Position numbers and translations under genes: made by a program. Below, piece after piece: positions 16,847-24,992 of a DNA stretch of 64,000 nucleotides. Under the pieces are notes generated by a model that did no database searches, had not been told where the DNA came from, and saw nothing but the letters and a program-made list of their open reading frames with translations. The DNA is taken from assembly GCF_014196635.1 (NCBI RefSeq), contig NZ_JACIEB010000008.1, positions 86,008 to 150,007 on the forward strand, read 5' to 3'. Each line of letters begins with the position of its first letter. Position 1 is the first letter of the stretch. Source of the stretch: Sphingobium fontiphilum (GTDB taxonomy: Bacteria; Pseudomonadota; Alphaproteobacteria; Sphingomonadales; Sphingomonadaceae).

Positions 16847-17758
16847 CTAGAAGCGATAGCCGATGGTCAGCGTCACTGCGTCGAAATCGAAGTCGTGCGA
16901 GAATCTGTTGGTGCCATGGGTGTAGATCAGGCCGATACGCAACTGCTCGGACCCACTCCTCTGCTCCGCTTCACGGGTGCGTATGCCCACGCTCACCGCC
17001 GCTTCATGCACATCCTCATAGGATTGCGGATCGCCGGTCAGCTTGGTCCAGGTGTAGCTGGCGCGGATCGACCCCTGCCGCCCGCCGAACAGCCGCCCCT
17101 TGAACGGCAACTGGTAGGCGACCCCGTTGCGGAAGGCCCAGACATCCTCCTTGAAATAGACGCCCGGATCCTTGCCGATGCCGATATTGGTGGTGGTGGA
17201 CCATCCGACCATGTTGCCGATGGTCAGGTCGCCGCGACCGACCTGCGCAATCTTGTAACGGCTGGTGGCCGACAGGGTCAGGACTTCGCTGCTGGCGCCG
17301 AAAGAGCCGTCATTGTCGCTCGCGCCGAAAGCGACGCGCGGGGTGATGGTCCAATTGGGCTGGACCGGGATCTCGACGCCGGTCGACAGCGTGCCAAGCA
17401 CCGCGGTCTTGCCGTCATTGACGTGCAGCACGTTGAGGACGGGATCGATCAGCACGCGGGCGCGATTGCCCTCGAAAGGACGAAGCGCCTTCTGGTAACG
17501 CAGTTCGTAACGCTGGCCCTCGACACCATCGCTGCCCCAATAGGTCAAGGCGCCGCCGATCGTGTCGGCGTCCCCCTCCATGTCGAACCCTGGCGTATGG
17601 AGGTTTTCGTCATAATCCAGGTCGTTGAGATTGAGCGCGGTGGTGACGGCCACATGCTGCAAACTGTTCGGACTGCCGATGCTCGCATAAAAAGGCGTGG
17701 CGAAGGCGGTCCCCGGAACGAGCGACGCGACCGCAGCGGCGATCACTATTTTCTTCAT
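16847..17758 (-). CDS. Predicted outer-membrane beta-barrel protein, unknown family
   Basis: 303-aa exported protein with a signal peptide (MKKIVIAAAVASLVPGTAFA). The mature chain alternates short amphipathic strands and polar turns throughout and ends in an aromatic TLTIGYRF, the C-terminal Phe signature of Omp85-inserted beta barrels. Several strands carry porin-like patterns (GQRYELRYQKALRP, GSIRASYTWTKLTG). I do not recognise the family; the size suggests a 10-14-strand barrel. It lies between the caspase/FGE gene and the C1 protease gene, all minus strand, and could be the outer-membrane part of the same system. Confidence 0.7.
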   Translation of the reverse strand: MKKIVIAAAVASLVPGTAFATPFYASIGSPNSLQHVAVTTALNLNDLDYDENLHTPGFDMEGDADTIGGALTYWGSDGVEGQRYELRYQKALRPFEGNRARVLIDPVLNVLHVNDGKTAVLGTLSTGVEIPVQPNWTITPRVAFGASDNDGSFGASSEVLTLSATSRYKIAQVGRGDLTIGNMVGWSTTTNIGIGKDPGVYFKEDVWAFRNGVAYQLPFKGRLFGGRQGSIRASYTWTKLTGDPQSYEDVHEAAVSVGIRTREAEQRSGSEQLRIGLIYTHGTNRFSHDFDFDAVTLTIGYRF

Positions 17759-17820
17759 TGATATTACCCCTCTTTACGCGCCGAAGTCCCACCGCGACGC
17801 AAATACTTCCAAAAACGCCG

Positions 17821-19458
17821 TCAGGACGATCCCACGATCTCGTCCGGTTCCAGGTCGCGCACGACCCGCAAGCCTGTATCCTGGCGACGCTTGCCGGGCG
17901 AGACCGTGAAACGATTGGCCGATCGCAGCGCGCCGGGCGCGCTTTCGAACGATCCGCCGCGAATGATGCGCGCCCGGCACGACGCATCCGTGCAGCCGGA
18001 CGTCCACTCCCACATATTGCCCTGCATCTGGTTGAGGCCGAAGGCGTTGGCGGGATAGCTGTTCACCGCTTCGGGATAACCGCGATAAGGCGCTGTCTCC
18101 GATCCATGATAGCGGGCGGTATGATCGTAATTCGCCATCGACGGGCTGATGTCGTCGCCCCAGGGAAAGGCGCTTGGCGATCCTGCCCGGCTGGCATATT
18201 CCCATTCCTGTTCGCTCGGCAGGCGATAGGCCCGCCCCGACTTGACCGAAAGCCATGCGAGAAAAGCCTGCGCGTCCTCATAGCTGATGTCGCTTGCCGG
18301 GATCAGCGGGTTGGGATTTTCCTTCGACCAATTGCCCAATTTGGCGCAGGCATTGTCGCGCACGCAGGCGTTCCACTCGGCGATCGTCACTTCGTAAACG
18401 CCGATCGCAAAGGGGCGGTCGATCCGGACCTGCGCCTGCACCGGTTCATCCCCGCCACGCCCCGGTTCGGACGGCGGCGATCCGAACGGCGTCAGCCCGG
18501 CCGGTATGGCCCGCATCCAGGGACAGTTGGCGCAGTCGTAAAAGCGGTCGCTCGCCGCCCGGTCACAGGAAATGAAACAGGGTGGCGCGCCCTGAAGCCC
18601 ATAGTCGAAGGTCGGCTTCTGAAAATTCCTGCCGGGCGCCAGCGCCACCCGGTCCGACACCCGCTTCAGCGCGTCGGCGATATTCTGTTGCGGGCGGCGA
18701 ATTTCCTCGGCGAACACTTTGGAAAAAATGCCGTCATCAAATGCGACCTGATCGGCGCTGGTGGAGTAGGCGACCAGATAGCCCTGATCGGGCCGGATCG
18801 CTGCGGCGGAAGCGCGCACCATGCGGCGTAGCCCCTTGCTGCCCGCCAGTTCACTGACCGCACCGGCGTCCGTCCCGGTTTCCGCCGCGATCGTCTCCGT
18901 CAGCGATGGGGGCGGCGCGGGCAGCACATTGCGGCACATGTCGAGCACGATCAGCACCGTTCTGGCGCCTGATCCCATCAGATTATGGGTCAGCGCCGCG
19001 CGCGTCAGCATCGCGTTTTCGGGGCCCAGATCGCGACCGGCGTCCACCGGCAGCAGCATGACGTCGCCATAGCTGCCCAGCGCAGCGCCATGGCCGGAAA
19101 AATAGAGCGTGCCGAAGGCCGTGGGACCGGCGGCCGCCAATCTGGATCGGAAATCGGCTATCGCCTGCTGCATCGCCGCCCGGCTCAGGTCGCGCCTTAC
19201 CTGCACAGGCCCGCTGCCGCTTGCATCGGCAAAACCCGTCGCGCTCAGCGCCGTCGCGATCCTTTCGCCATCGCTGTAGGTTGAACCGAGCTTGTCGAAA
19301 GACTCGTAGGCGCCATTGACGATCACCAGCGCCAGCCGCGGTTCCGTCGCCGCCAGCGCCGACGGGGCGGCGATCAATCCCGTCAACAGCAACGCCGTCA
19401 GACATGCCGCCGCCAGCGCGGTGATCGGCCATCGGCGGAGGCCGGTAATCCGTTTCAC
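17821..19458 (-). CDS. Exported caspase-like (C14) protein fused to an FGE/SUMF1-type domain
   Basis: 545-aa fusion. The N-terminus has a membrane/signal segment (about residues 10-37). The caspase-like domain (about 40-290) has the catalytic dyad His123 in YFSGHG and Cys175 in VLDMCRN. The C-terminal part (about 315-535) is a formylglycine-generating-enzyme-like/SUMF1 domain, shown by YEVTIAEWNACV, YRLPSEQEWEYASRAG, GNMWEWTSGC, IIRGGSF and GLRVVRD. FGE-like domains attached to caspases are usually treated as binding or regulatory modules. Its start overlaps the stop of the 221-aa exported protein gene (ATGA), and the OMP gene follows 62 nt downstream. Confidence 0.86.
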   Translation of the reverse strand: MKRITGLRRWPITALAAACLTALLLTGLIAAPSALAATEPRLALVIVNGAYESFDKLGSTYSDGERIATALSATGFADASGSGPVQVRRDLSRAAMQQAIADFRSRLAAAGPTAFGTLYFSGHGAALGSYGDVMLLPVDAGRDLGPENAMLTRAALTHNLMGSGARTVLIVLDMCRNVLPAPPPSLTETIAAETGTDAGAVSELAGSKGLRRMVRASAAAIRPDQGYLVAYSTSADQVAFDDGIFSKVFAEEIRRPQQNIADALKRVSDRVALAPGRNFQKPTFDYGLQGAPPCFISCDRAASDRFYDCANCPWMRAIPAGLTPFGSPPSEPGRGGDEPVQAQVRIDRPFAIGVYEVTIAEWNACVRDNACAKLGNWSKENPNPLIPASDISYEDAQAFLAWLSVKSGRAYRLPSEQEWEYASRAGSPSAFPWGDDISPSMANYDHTARYHGSETAPYRGYPEAVNSYPANAFGLNQMQGNMWEWTSGCTDASCRARIIRGGSFESAPGALRSANRFTVSPGKRRQDTGLRVVRDLEPDEIVGSS

Positions 19459-20120
19459 TGGCCGACCTTGCGCGGCGTGAATTCCACCTGCGTCACGACC
19501 TGGTCGACCGCATCGACGTGCAGCACCGCGTCGTAACGGCGCGCCGCCTTATAGGGTCTGGCCGGGCCGCCCCCGAACAGCTTGGCGAAAAAGCCGCCCA
19601 GGCCCCGCCCTTTCTGGCAATAGGGCGCTACGCTGACGGAGCCGCCGCTCTGCTTGATCTCGTTCAGCCACGCGCCCAGCGGCAGCGGCGCTTCCCTGTC
19701 CGCGGGATAGGGCGTGTCCATGTCGACGGTCACCGCCCTGCCGGTTCGCAACTTTTTCCTGAGCAAACGGTCGAACTGCGCCTGCTCGCTGAAGCGCAGG
19801 GCGGGCGTGGCGACGGGGCGGTCGCAGGCCGTCAGGACGGGCAGCGTGGCGGGGGGCGCGACCGGCGACAATCCGCCGGGTTGAGCAGCGGGCGACCCCG
19901 CCGTCGCGCGGGATGGCTCCGGCTGCACTTGTTGCTTATCTGCAACGGTCGGCGCGTTGACCGGCTCCGGCGGCAAAATCCGGACGCCCCTGCCCGTAGC
20001 GCCGGCTGCAGGCGCGGGATCGGACGACGCGCCGACGCCTGACTGCGCCAGGGCGTTGCCTGACGCAAGGGGCAAAAAAAGAAACGAAGCAAAAGCTATA
20101 GTGCAACGCAGCATCGCCAT
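19455..20120 (-). CDS. Exported Pro/Ala-rich protein, unknown function
   Basis: 221-aa protein with a signal peptide (MAMLRCTIAFASFLFLPLASGNALA). A Pro/Ala-rich disordered stretch (about residues 30-95) is followed by a small globular domain with two Cys and a basic patch (LLRKKLRTGRAVTV), ending in VTQVEFTPRK. No family recognised. The frame has another ATG at 20138, but a plausible promoter -10 box lies almost on top of it and GGAGTG precedes the ATG at 20120, so the latter was chosen. It is the first gene of the long minus-strand unit and overlaps the caspase/FGE gene by ATGA. Confidence 0.68.
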   Translation of the reverse strand: MAMLRCTIAFASFLFLPLASGNALAQSGVGASSDPAPAAGATGRGVRILPPEPVNAPTVADKQQVQPEPSRATAGSPAAQPGGLSPVAPPATLPVLTACDRPVATPALRFSEQAQFDRLLRKKLRTGRAVTVDMDTPYPADREAPLPLGAWLNEIKQSGGSVSVAPYCQKGRGLGGFFAKLFGGGPARPYKAARRYDAVLHVDAVDQVVTQVEFTPRKVGQ

Positions 20121-20220
20121 TTGCCCACTCCGAGTCATGATATAGTTATTGCCCCAATTACCAGTCCAAGATTATGAGTGGGAGAGTTGCAAGGCAACAA
20201 AAAAGCGCGGGAGGCGACCA
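20121..20220. promoter_or_regulatory. Divergent promoter region between the two caspase units
   Basis: Locally AT-rich 100-bp gap between divergent genes. Minus strand: TTGGAC (20169-20164) and ACTATA (20146-20141) are 17 nt apart. Plus strand: TTGCCC (20149-20154) lies 17-18 nt before TTATGA/TATGAG. Both are sigma70-like by eye only. The plus-strand gene then has GGGAGG before its ATG. The two promoters would overlap, so expression of the two units may be linked. Confidence 0.35.
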
Positions 20221-21915
20221 ATGCACAGGGGCTGGCGTGGATTTATGGCAACAGTATTATCTACTTTTGTCACACTCGCCGTCAATCCGGATGGCGCGTT
20301 GGCGGAAACCCGCGCCCTTCTTATCGGGTCGTGGCGGTTCGAATCCAAACTGATCATGGATCTGGCCGGGCCGGAGAACGACCTGGCGGCGATGGAGACG
20401 GTGGTCCGTGGCCAGGGTGCGGTGGACGTTACGGTCTTGCGCAACGACGGGGTCAGTCGCACGACGGTTGAAACCGCGCTGCATGCGTTGGGCCTGCGAT
20501 CGAAACCGGGCGACTGGATTTTCCTCTATTATACCGGCCATGGCGCCCTTGCCGAAGCGGCGATAAAGGGCACGCGAGACGGCGATACCGACCAGTTTCT
20601 GCCATTGCCCGGCTTCGACCCCGACATCAGCGATCCGGAGCGCTTCATCGTCGACAAGGATTTTTATACCTGGCTCGCCCTGTATGTGCCCAAAGGCGTG
20701 CAGGTGCTGATGATGGCCGACACCTGCCATTCCGGGACGCTCCATCGTTCGATCGACCCGCGCGTCCGCGGCATGGCTCCCCGCCTGACGCTGGGTGCGC
20801 GCAAAGTGGAACTGGGCGCGCGGCCCGCCCCGCGCTTCGCCAGCGTTCTTTCATCCGGCGAAACGCCCGCCAGCGCCAACCGCGACGACCTGCCCAACCT
20901 CTTTTACATCAGCGCGGCGCGGGACGATCAGATCGCCTGGGAAAATGCGTTGCCGGTGGAAGGCGCGCCTACCCGCGGCTTTCTGACCTGGTCTTTCGAA
21001 CAGGGGCTGACGACGCCGCGCGCCGATGGCCGGGGAATGGCCGCCGATCAGAATGGCGACGGCGCCCTGTCCATCGGCGAACTGGGCGCCTATCTCAATG
21101 TCCAGGTGCGGATGCTGAGCGGTCAGCGGCAGGAAAGCAACACCATCATCCCGCCGGGGCGGCAGGACCAGGGGGTGTTCGCAGCCGTGCCGCCGCCAGC
21201 CGTGCCGCCCACGCCGCCGCCGCTGCCCGGCCTTTATACCGCTGATTTGAATGCACGCGCCACCATCAGCGGCGACTATCCTTGGCGGGTCCTGACCGAC
21301 GGACAGGGCGCCGATTTCGTCTGGGACGCAAGGACGCGTGTGATGCTGCGTCGGACGGGCGATGTCGTCGCTCAGAATGTGAAGGGCTTGGCGCAGGTGC
21401 GCGGGGTGATCGACAAATGGGCGGCGCTGGAGGCTTTGCGCCCGTTCCTGTCGGAATCCGGTGCGCGGCTGATGGTCGGCCCGCTCGACAATGGCGCACG
21501 CTATCCGTCCGGCGCGCCGGTCACCCTGGCGCTGGCCACCGTTTCGCCAGCGCAGGGAGCGCCGACCGGAGGCGACCAGACGCCCGCAGCCACGCGGCGT
21601 TATGCGACCGTGTTCAACATTGCGTCCGACGGCACGGTGCAGCGGCTGTACCCGGTCGCAACGTCCGACGGCGATGGCGAACTGGCCATGGGTCAGTCGC
21701 TTCCCCTTCTGGAAAGTCAGGTCATCCCGCCTTTCGGCGCAGACCATGTCGTCGCGCTTGTCACGCCGCAGCCGCCGGATGATTTCCGGCTGCTGCTGCG
21801 GACGGTCGAAAATCAGCGCGCCGCCGCCCGGCTGGTCGCTCCGATCCGCGATCTGCTGGCGAGGTCGGCAGGGCGGGCGAGCCTGTCCATCGGCGAACTT
21901 TACACCGGCGATTGA
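20221..21915 (+). CDS. Exported caspase-like (C14) protein with EF-hand loop and DUF4384-like region
   Basis: 564-aa protein. The N-terminus to about residue 29 is a signal peptide (TFVTLAVNPDGALA). The caspase-like domain covers about residues 30-295, with catalytic His107 in YYTGHG and Cys169 in ADTCHSG. Near its end, residues 276-287 (DQNGDGALSIGE) are a textbook 12-residue EF-hand calcium loop. A Pro-rich linker (VPPPAVPPTPPPLPG) leads to a C-terminal region with VFNIASDGTVQRLYP, resembling DUF4384. The ATG at 20221 has GGGAGG at 7 nt; frames further up lack a signal. It is divergent from the caspase/FGE unit and convergent with the 221-aa protein gene at 21936. Confidence 0.84.
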   Translation: MHRGWRGFMATVLSTFVTLAVNPDGALAETRALLIGSWRFESKLIMDLAGPENDLAAMETVVRGQGAVDVTVLRNDGVSRTTVETALHALGLRSKPGDWIFLYYTGHGALAEAAIKGTRDGDTDQFLPLPGFDPDISDPERFIVDKDFYTWLALYVPKGVQVLMMADTCHSGTLHRSIDPRVRGMAPRLTLGARKVELGARPAPRFASVLSSGETPASANRDDLPNLFYISAARDDQIAWENALPVEGAPTRGFLTWSFEQGLTTPRADGRGMAADQNGDGALSIGELGAYLNVQVRMLSGQRQESNTIIPPGRQDQGVFAAVPPPAVPPTPPPLPGLYTADLNARATISGDYPWRVLTDGQGADFVWDARTRVMLRRTGDVVAQNVKGLAQVRGVIDKWAALEALRPFLSESGARLMVGPLDNGARYPSGAPVTLALATVSPAQGAPTGGDQTPAATRRYATVFNIASDGTVQRLYPVATSDGDGELAMGQSLPLLESQVIPPFGADHVVALVTPQPPDDFRLLLRTVENQRAAARLVAPIRDLLARSAGRASLSIGELYTGD

Positions 21916-21935
21916 ACGCCATGCCGCCGCCTGCT

Positions 21936-22601
21936 TCAGTTGCTCAGCACGACGGTCCGGCTTCTGGCGGCGCTTTTATTGCCGATATCGACGCGATATT
22001 GCCCGGACTTGCGCGGCGTGACCGCGCAGACCGGCGCATAATCGGCGTTATCGTCCAGGCAGACCTGCTTTCCCGACGCGTCGATCATCCGGATATACAT
22101 GTTCGTGCCAATGTCGCCGATGGCGCCGATGCGCAGCGGTTCGCCGCCCCTGGCGGTGACGTTGATGCGATAGGCATTGCGCGGACTGACGTCGAGGACG
22201 CGGCGCAACAGCCCCTTTCCGAACGCGGAAGCAACGACGCCCCGGCCCGATGCGGTTTGCGCCAGCCGGATTTGCAACAACAACGCCTCGTCGTCGCGCG
22301 CCAGCGCCTTGGCCTCTGCGAACAGGGCGTCAGGGGAGAAGGCGGCCTCGCCCTCGCCCATGCTCGCCCCTTCCGACACCGGCACCTGCTGCAACATGCG
22401 CGCGGCGGTCAGCATGGCATGGGGATCGCGCTCGCGCCGGGCGAAGTCGGCGACCTGTCGCGCGGCGATCGCCTGCGCGAACGGATCGGCCGGCGCCGCG
22501 GCGGGCGAAGGCGCTGCGGGAGGCTCAGCCCTTTCCTGCGCCGCGACAGGATGAGAAGAGGCCAAGACCGCCAAACCTGCGATCAGGAATTTCCGCATCA
22601 T
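21936..22601 (-). CDS. Exported protein of unknown function next to the TIR gene
   Basis: 221-aa protein with a signal peptide (MMRKFLIAGLAVLASSHPVAA). An Ala/Pro-rich segment and a helical middle part are followed by a C-terminal domain of about 100 residues (YRINVTARGGEPLRIG, MYIRMIDASGKQVCLDDN, SGQYRVDIGNKS). This resembles bacterial pre-peptidase C-terminal (PPC)-like beta domains of exported proteins; the match is by eye. A GAGGGG site precedes the start ATG-ATG. The first ATG (22601) overlaps the divergent TIR start at 22600, so each gene's control region lies inside the other gene. Confidence 0.68.
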   Translation of the reverse strand: MMRKFLIAGLAVLASSHPVAAQERAEPPAAPSPAAAPADPFAQAIAARQVADFARRERDPHAMLTAARMLQQVPVSEGASMGEGEAAFSPDALFAEAKALARDDEALLLQIRLAQTASGRGVVASAFGKGLLRRVLDVSPRNAYRINVTARGGEPLRIGAIGDIGTNMYIRMIDASGKQVCLDDNADYAPVCAVTPRKSGQYRVDIGNKSAARSRTVVLSN

Positions 22602-23547
22602 GTCCAATCCCCTCGGTAAGATCTTCAAGTCCCCGCTGGATACTGCCGCGGCGGTCGGAAAGCCAGTGCTTGCGGGCAGCGCGGAACTGGCGGGCTATGC
22701 GCATAAGCAATTGTCCGATCTCATTGCGGGCGGCGGCAATGGACGCTACGCCGCCTTCATCAGCTACAGCCATGCCGACATGAAGGTCGCGCGCTGGCTG
22801 CACCGCGCCATCGAAAATTACCGCGTGCCCCGCGCGCTGGCGGGGACGATGGGCGATCGCGGGCCCATCCCCGCCCGACTGCGCCCGATCTTTCGCGACG
22901 AGGACGAACTGGCCGGCGCCGCCGAACTCGGCCCCAAATTGCAGGGCGCGCTGGCCCGGTCAGACGCGCTGATCGTCATCTGTTCGCCGGCGGCGGCGCG
23001 GTCTGTCTGGGTGGACAAGGAAATCCGTTCGTTCAGGCAATGCAACCCGGCGGCCCCGATATTCGCCCTGATCGCTGCGGGCGCGCCTGGCGATCCCGAC
23101 GCCGAATGTTTCCCCCCCGCGCTGCTGTTCGCGGTGGACGCGGCAGGCGAACTGGATCGCAGCCAACCGCTGGAGCCGCTGGCGCCGGACCTGCAAAAGA
23201 ACGAACGGCATATCGCCAAGCTCAAACTGATCGCGGGCCTGCTGGGCGCGCCCTACGCCGCGCTCTACCGCCGCGACCAGCGCCGCACCCGGCGGATCGC
23301 CGCCGCCCTGTCCGCCGCCGCCCTGTTGCTCATCCTGGTGCTGAGCAGCCTGTCGATCGCCGCCTTCACCTATGCCCGGATGGCGGTGCAGCAACGGAAC
23401 GAGGCGAACGCCGCGCGCAAATTGGCCGAGCAGAACGCCGACAAGGCCGAAAGGCGGGCCTGGCTGGCGCAAGTGGCCGCGCAGGAGGTCCGCCGCATGG
23501 CCGTCGAAGGCAATAATTGCCCGCCCCCCGCCGACACGAAGGAATGA
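22600..23547 (+). CDS. TIR domain protein with C-terminal membrane anchor
   Basis: 315-aa protein. The TIR domain covers about residues 48-190: FISYSHAD opens the fold, PIFRDEDELAGAAEL matches the BB-loop region, and SPAAARSVWVDKE carries the conserved Glu141 expected to be catalytic in NAD-consuming TIR domains. A single membrane helix at 234-257 is followed by a short Gln/Asn/Lys-rich coiled-coil tail ending in a Cys-Pro-Pro segment. By the positive-inside rule (RRDQRRTRR before the helix), the TIR domain is cytoplasmic and the tail periplasmic. It sits beside exported caspase-like proteins. Whether it cleaves NAD or is only a scaffold cannot be told. Confidence 0.83.
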   Translation: MSNPLGKIFKSPLDTAAAVGKPVLAGSAELAGYAHKQLSDLIAGGGNGRYAAFISYSHADMKVARWLHRAIENYRVPRALAGTMGDRGPIPARLRPIFRDEDELAGAAELGPKLQGALARSDALIVICSPAAARSVWVDKEIRSFRQCNPAAPIFALIAAGAPGDPDAECFPPALLFAVDAAGELDRSQPLEPLAPDLQKNERHIAKLKLIAGLLGAPYAALYRRDQRRTRRIAAALSAAALLLILVLSSLSIAAFTYARMAVQQRNEANAARKLAEQNADKAERRAWLAQVAAQEVRRMAVEGNNCPPPADTKE

Positions 23548-24191
23548 TCGGTTTGTGCCGCCGTCGACCGGATGCCGCGGCCGGACCGACGCCGCCTTCC
23601 CCAGACCGGCGGGGAAGAATGTGCTGGGGGTGATGGGGAAGGCGAAACAGGTGGCGGAAGGCTTGAGGGGGGAGCCTATCGGTGCAGGTGTTGGGGCGGG
23701 GGAAAGTTTCGCGGGATAGAGGGGCTGTAAGCGACCAGAGCCGGTCGTTCACGTCAGGCGCCCCAAGCCAAGCCTCCGCTTCCGGCTGGAGCTGCCGGTG
23801 GGGCGCTTGGAACCGGACATTCAGCTATGGCGTGGATTGAGACTATTCTGCCATCGACCACGTGCTGGATAAGTGGCGGCTGAATCTAGAAGCAGTCGGA
23901 TGGACTCCGCACGACGCTCTCCCAACCACCACACCGACCCTTCTAGTGACACGGGAAAATTGCCTTCTATTTCCTTCCATCTTGCGGTAAGTTTCGGAAT
24001 TGATGAGTGGTTTTGACTGTCAATCTCGGAAATATCGATTCAGATGACGATCTCTTTCGCCTGATCATTGCACGGTGATTGCAGACAACCCTTCGGAAAT
24101 GGGACTTAATGGATTTTGGAGGCCTAAATTGGATCTAGCAGCAACGAGCTTCTTCCGCCGGGCCCTCCTTTTTTTGGGCGCGCCAAATCAA
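23548..24191. other. Non-coding gap with a dipeptidase relic
   Basis: This 644-bp stretch has no convincing intact gene. Bases 23573-23719 hold a decayed 3' end of a membrane dipeptidase gene. From about 23830 GC content drops noticeably, leading into the AT-rich orphan gene. The boundary between GC-rich native sequence and AT-rich sequence lies around 23830-23900. Confidence 0.6.
23573..23719 (+). pseudogene. 3' relic of a membrane dipeptidase (M19) gene
   Basis: Translated in the frame ending at 23719, it reads GRTDAAFPRPAGKNVL then VMGKAKQVAEGLRGEP. This aligns with the intact dipeptidase C-terminus at 9940-10090 (GWTDADIAKLAGENVL, VMGKAEEVAEGLKGEP). Identity is high at both protein and DNA level over about 40 codons, and the upstream nine-tenths of the gene is missing. 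It shows that a second dipeptidase gene, or a duplicated 3' end, was once here. Confidence 0.8.
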
Positions 24192-24992
24192 ATGAGTCTC
24201 GTCGTGAGATTCGCAAATCTAAGCCTTGTTTTAGCTGCTACCATGGCATCGTTGCCGGTTTTTTCTCAAACCATTGGTTCGCATAGTTCAGTAAAAATTG
24301 AGTGGATTACAATATCGGTACCGACGGTTAAAAATCAAGTTCCCGTACCGATTTATAGAAACTCCCCAAGATTATTCACCAAAGTTACGCCGAAGGATTT
24401 ATTCACAACTTCTATCGACATGAGAGACGGGCCTTTGCGAATGACGAGCGGAGGCAACTCTATTCCAGCCGGAACTTTACTGGCTCGGTCGTCTAATCTA
24501 CATGAGCGGTTTTGCGAGCTAGCGCGACGGCGCAAGCAGAATTTCATCTACTGTGTTGAAGATTGGGATAGAGATGGATTGTTGGATACTATTTCCGGTG
24601 TTCCTACGATGGTTATATCGGGGAATACTAGAAATAATTACGAGATATTGATTGGATCGCTTGAAACAAAATTTAGCGCTCCATTAGAATCTCCAGTATC
24701 TATAAGCTCGCTATCTCCTGTATTTGCCTCGGAAAATGCATCTTTCGACGTGATGTTAACGCAAACTAGCAAAAAATCGATCGCACTCTGTATTTGGCGG
24801 TATGCAGGTAATCCCCTGATAGATGGATTGGGGTATGCGCCATTTTGTGGCCCAAGTTGGAATCTAACTACCACGGATCTTCCCAAAATCGTTTCAATAT
24901 ATGGCGGAAAGTTTGAGGTGGTCAGGTCCAGTAGTGGAACCATCGAGGTACAAATAGATCCGCCGCCCGCTGGGCTCTCCTTTCCCAATTAG
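24192..24992 (+). CDS. AT-rich orphan gene for an exported protein
   Basis: 266-aa protein of unknown family. The chosen ATG gives a signal peptide (MSLVVRFANLSLVLAATMASLPVFSQ); the frame extends to a GTG at 24075 and an ATG at 24099, which cannot be excluded. The mature part is predicted mostly beta, with four Cys in two pairs (FCELARRRK...YCVEDW and CIWRYA...PFCGPSW) that could form disulfides. A calcium-loop-like DWDRDGLLD sits at about residues 124-132. Base composition and codon use (many AAA, ATA, TTA, AGA) are unlike the rest of the window, so it was probably acquired by transfer. The start lacks a clear ribosome-binding site. Confidence 0.6.
   Translation: MSLVVRFANLSLVLAATMASLPVFSQTIGSHSSVKIEWITISVPTVKNQVPVPIYRNSPRLFTKVTPKDLFTTSIDMRDGPLRMTSGGNSIPAGTLLARSSNLHERFCELARRRKQNFIYCVEDWDRDGLLDTISGVPTMVISGNTRNNYEILIGSLETKFSAPLESPVSISSLSPVFASENASFDVMLTQTSKKSIALCIWRYAGNPLIDGLGYAPFCGPSWNLTTTDLPKIVSIYGGKFEVVRSSSGTIEVQIDPPPAGLSFPN

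Noticed and set aside
13136..23547. Type IV Thoeris-like immunity (TIR plus caspase) as a direct explanation
   Set aside because: Both caspase-like proteins have signal peptides and the TIR protein has a membrane anchor, so the cytosolic TIR-to-caspase signal of that system does not fit as it stands.
23366..23752. 128-codon minus-strand frame over the dipeptidase relic
   Set aside because: It is antisense to the end of the TIR gene and to the relic, with no start signal or recognisable domain.
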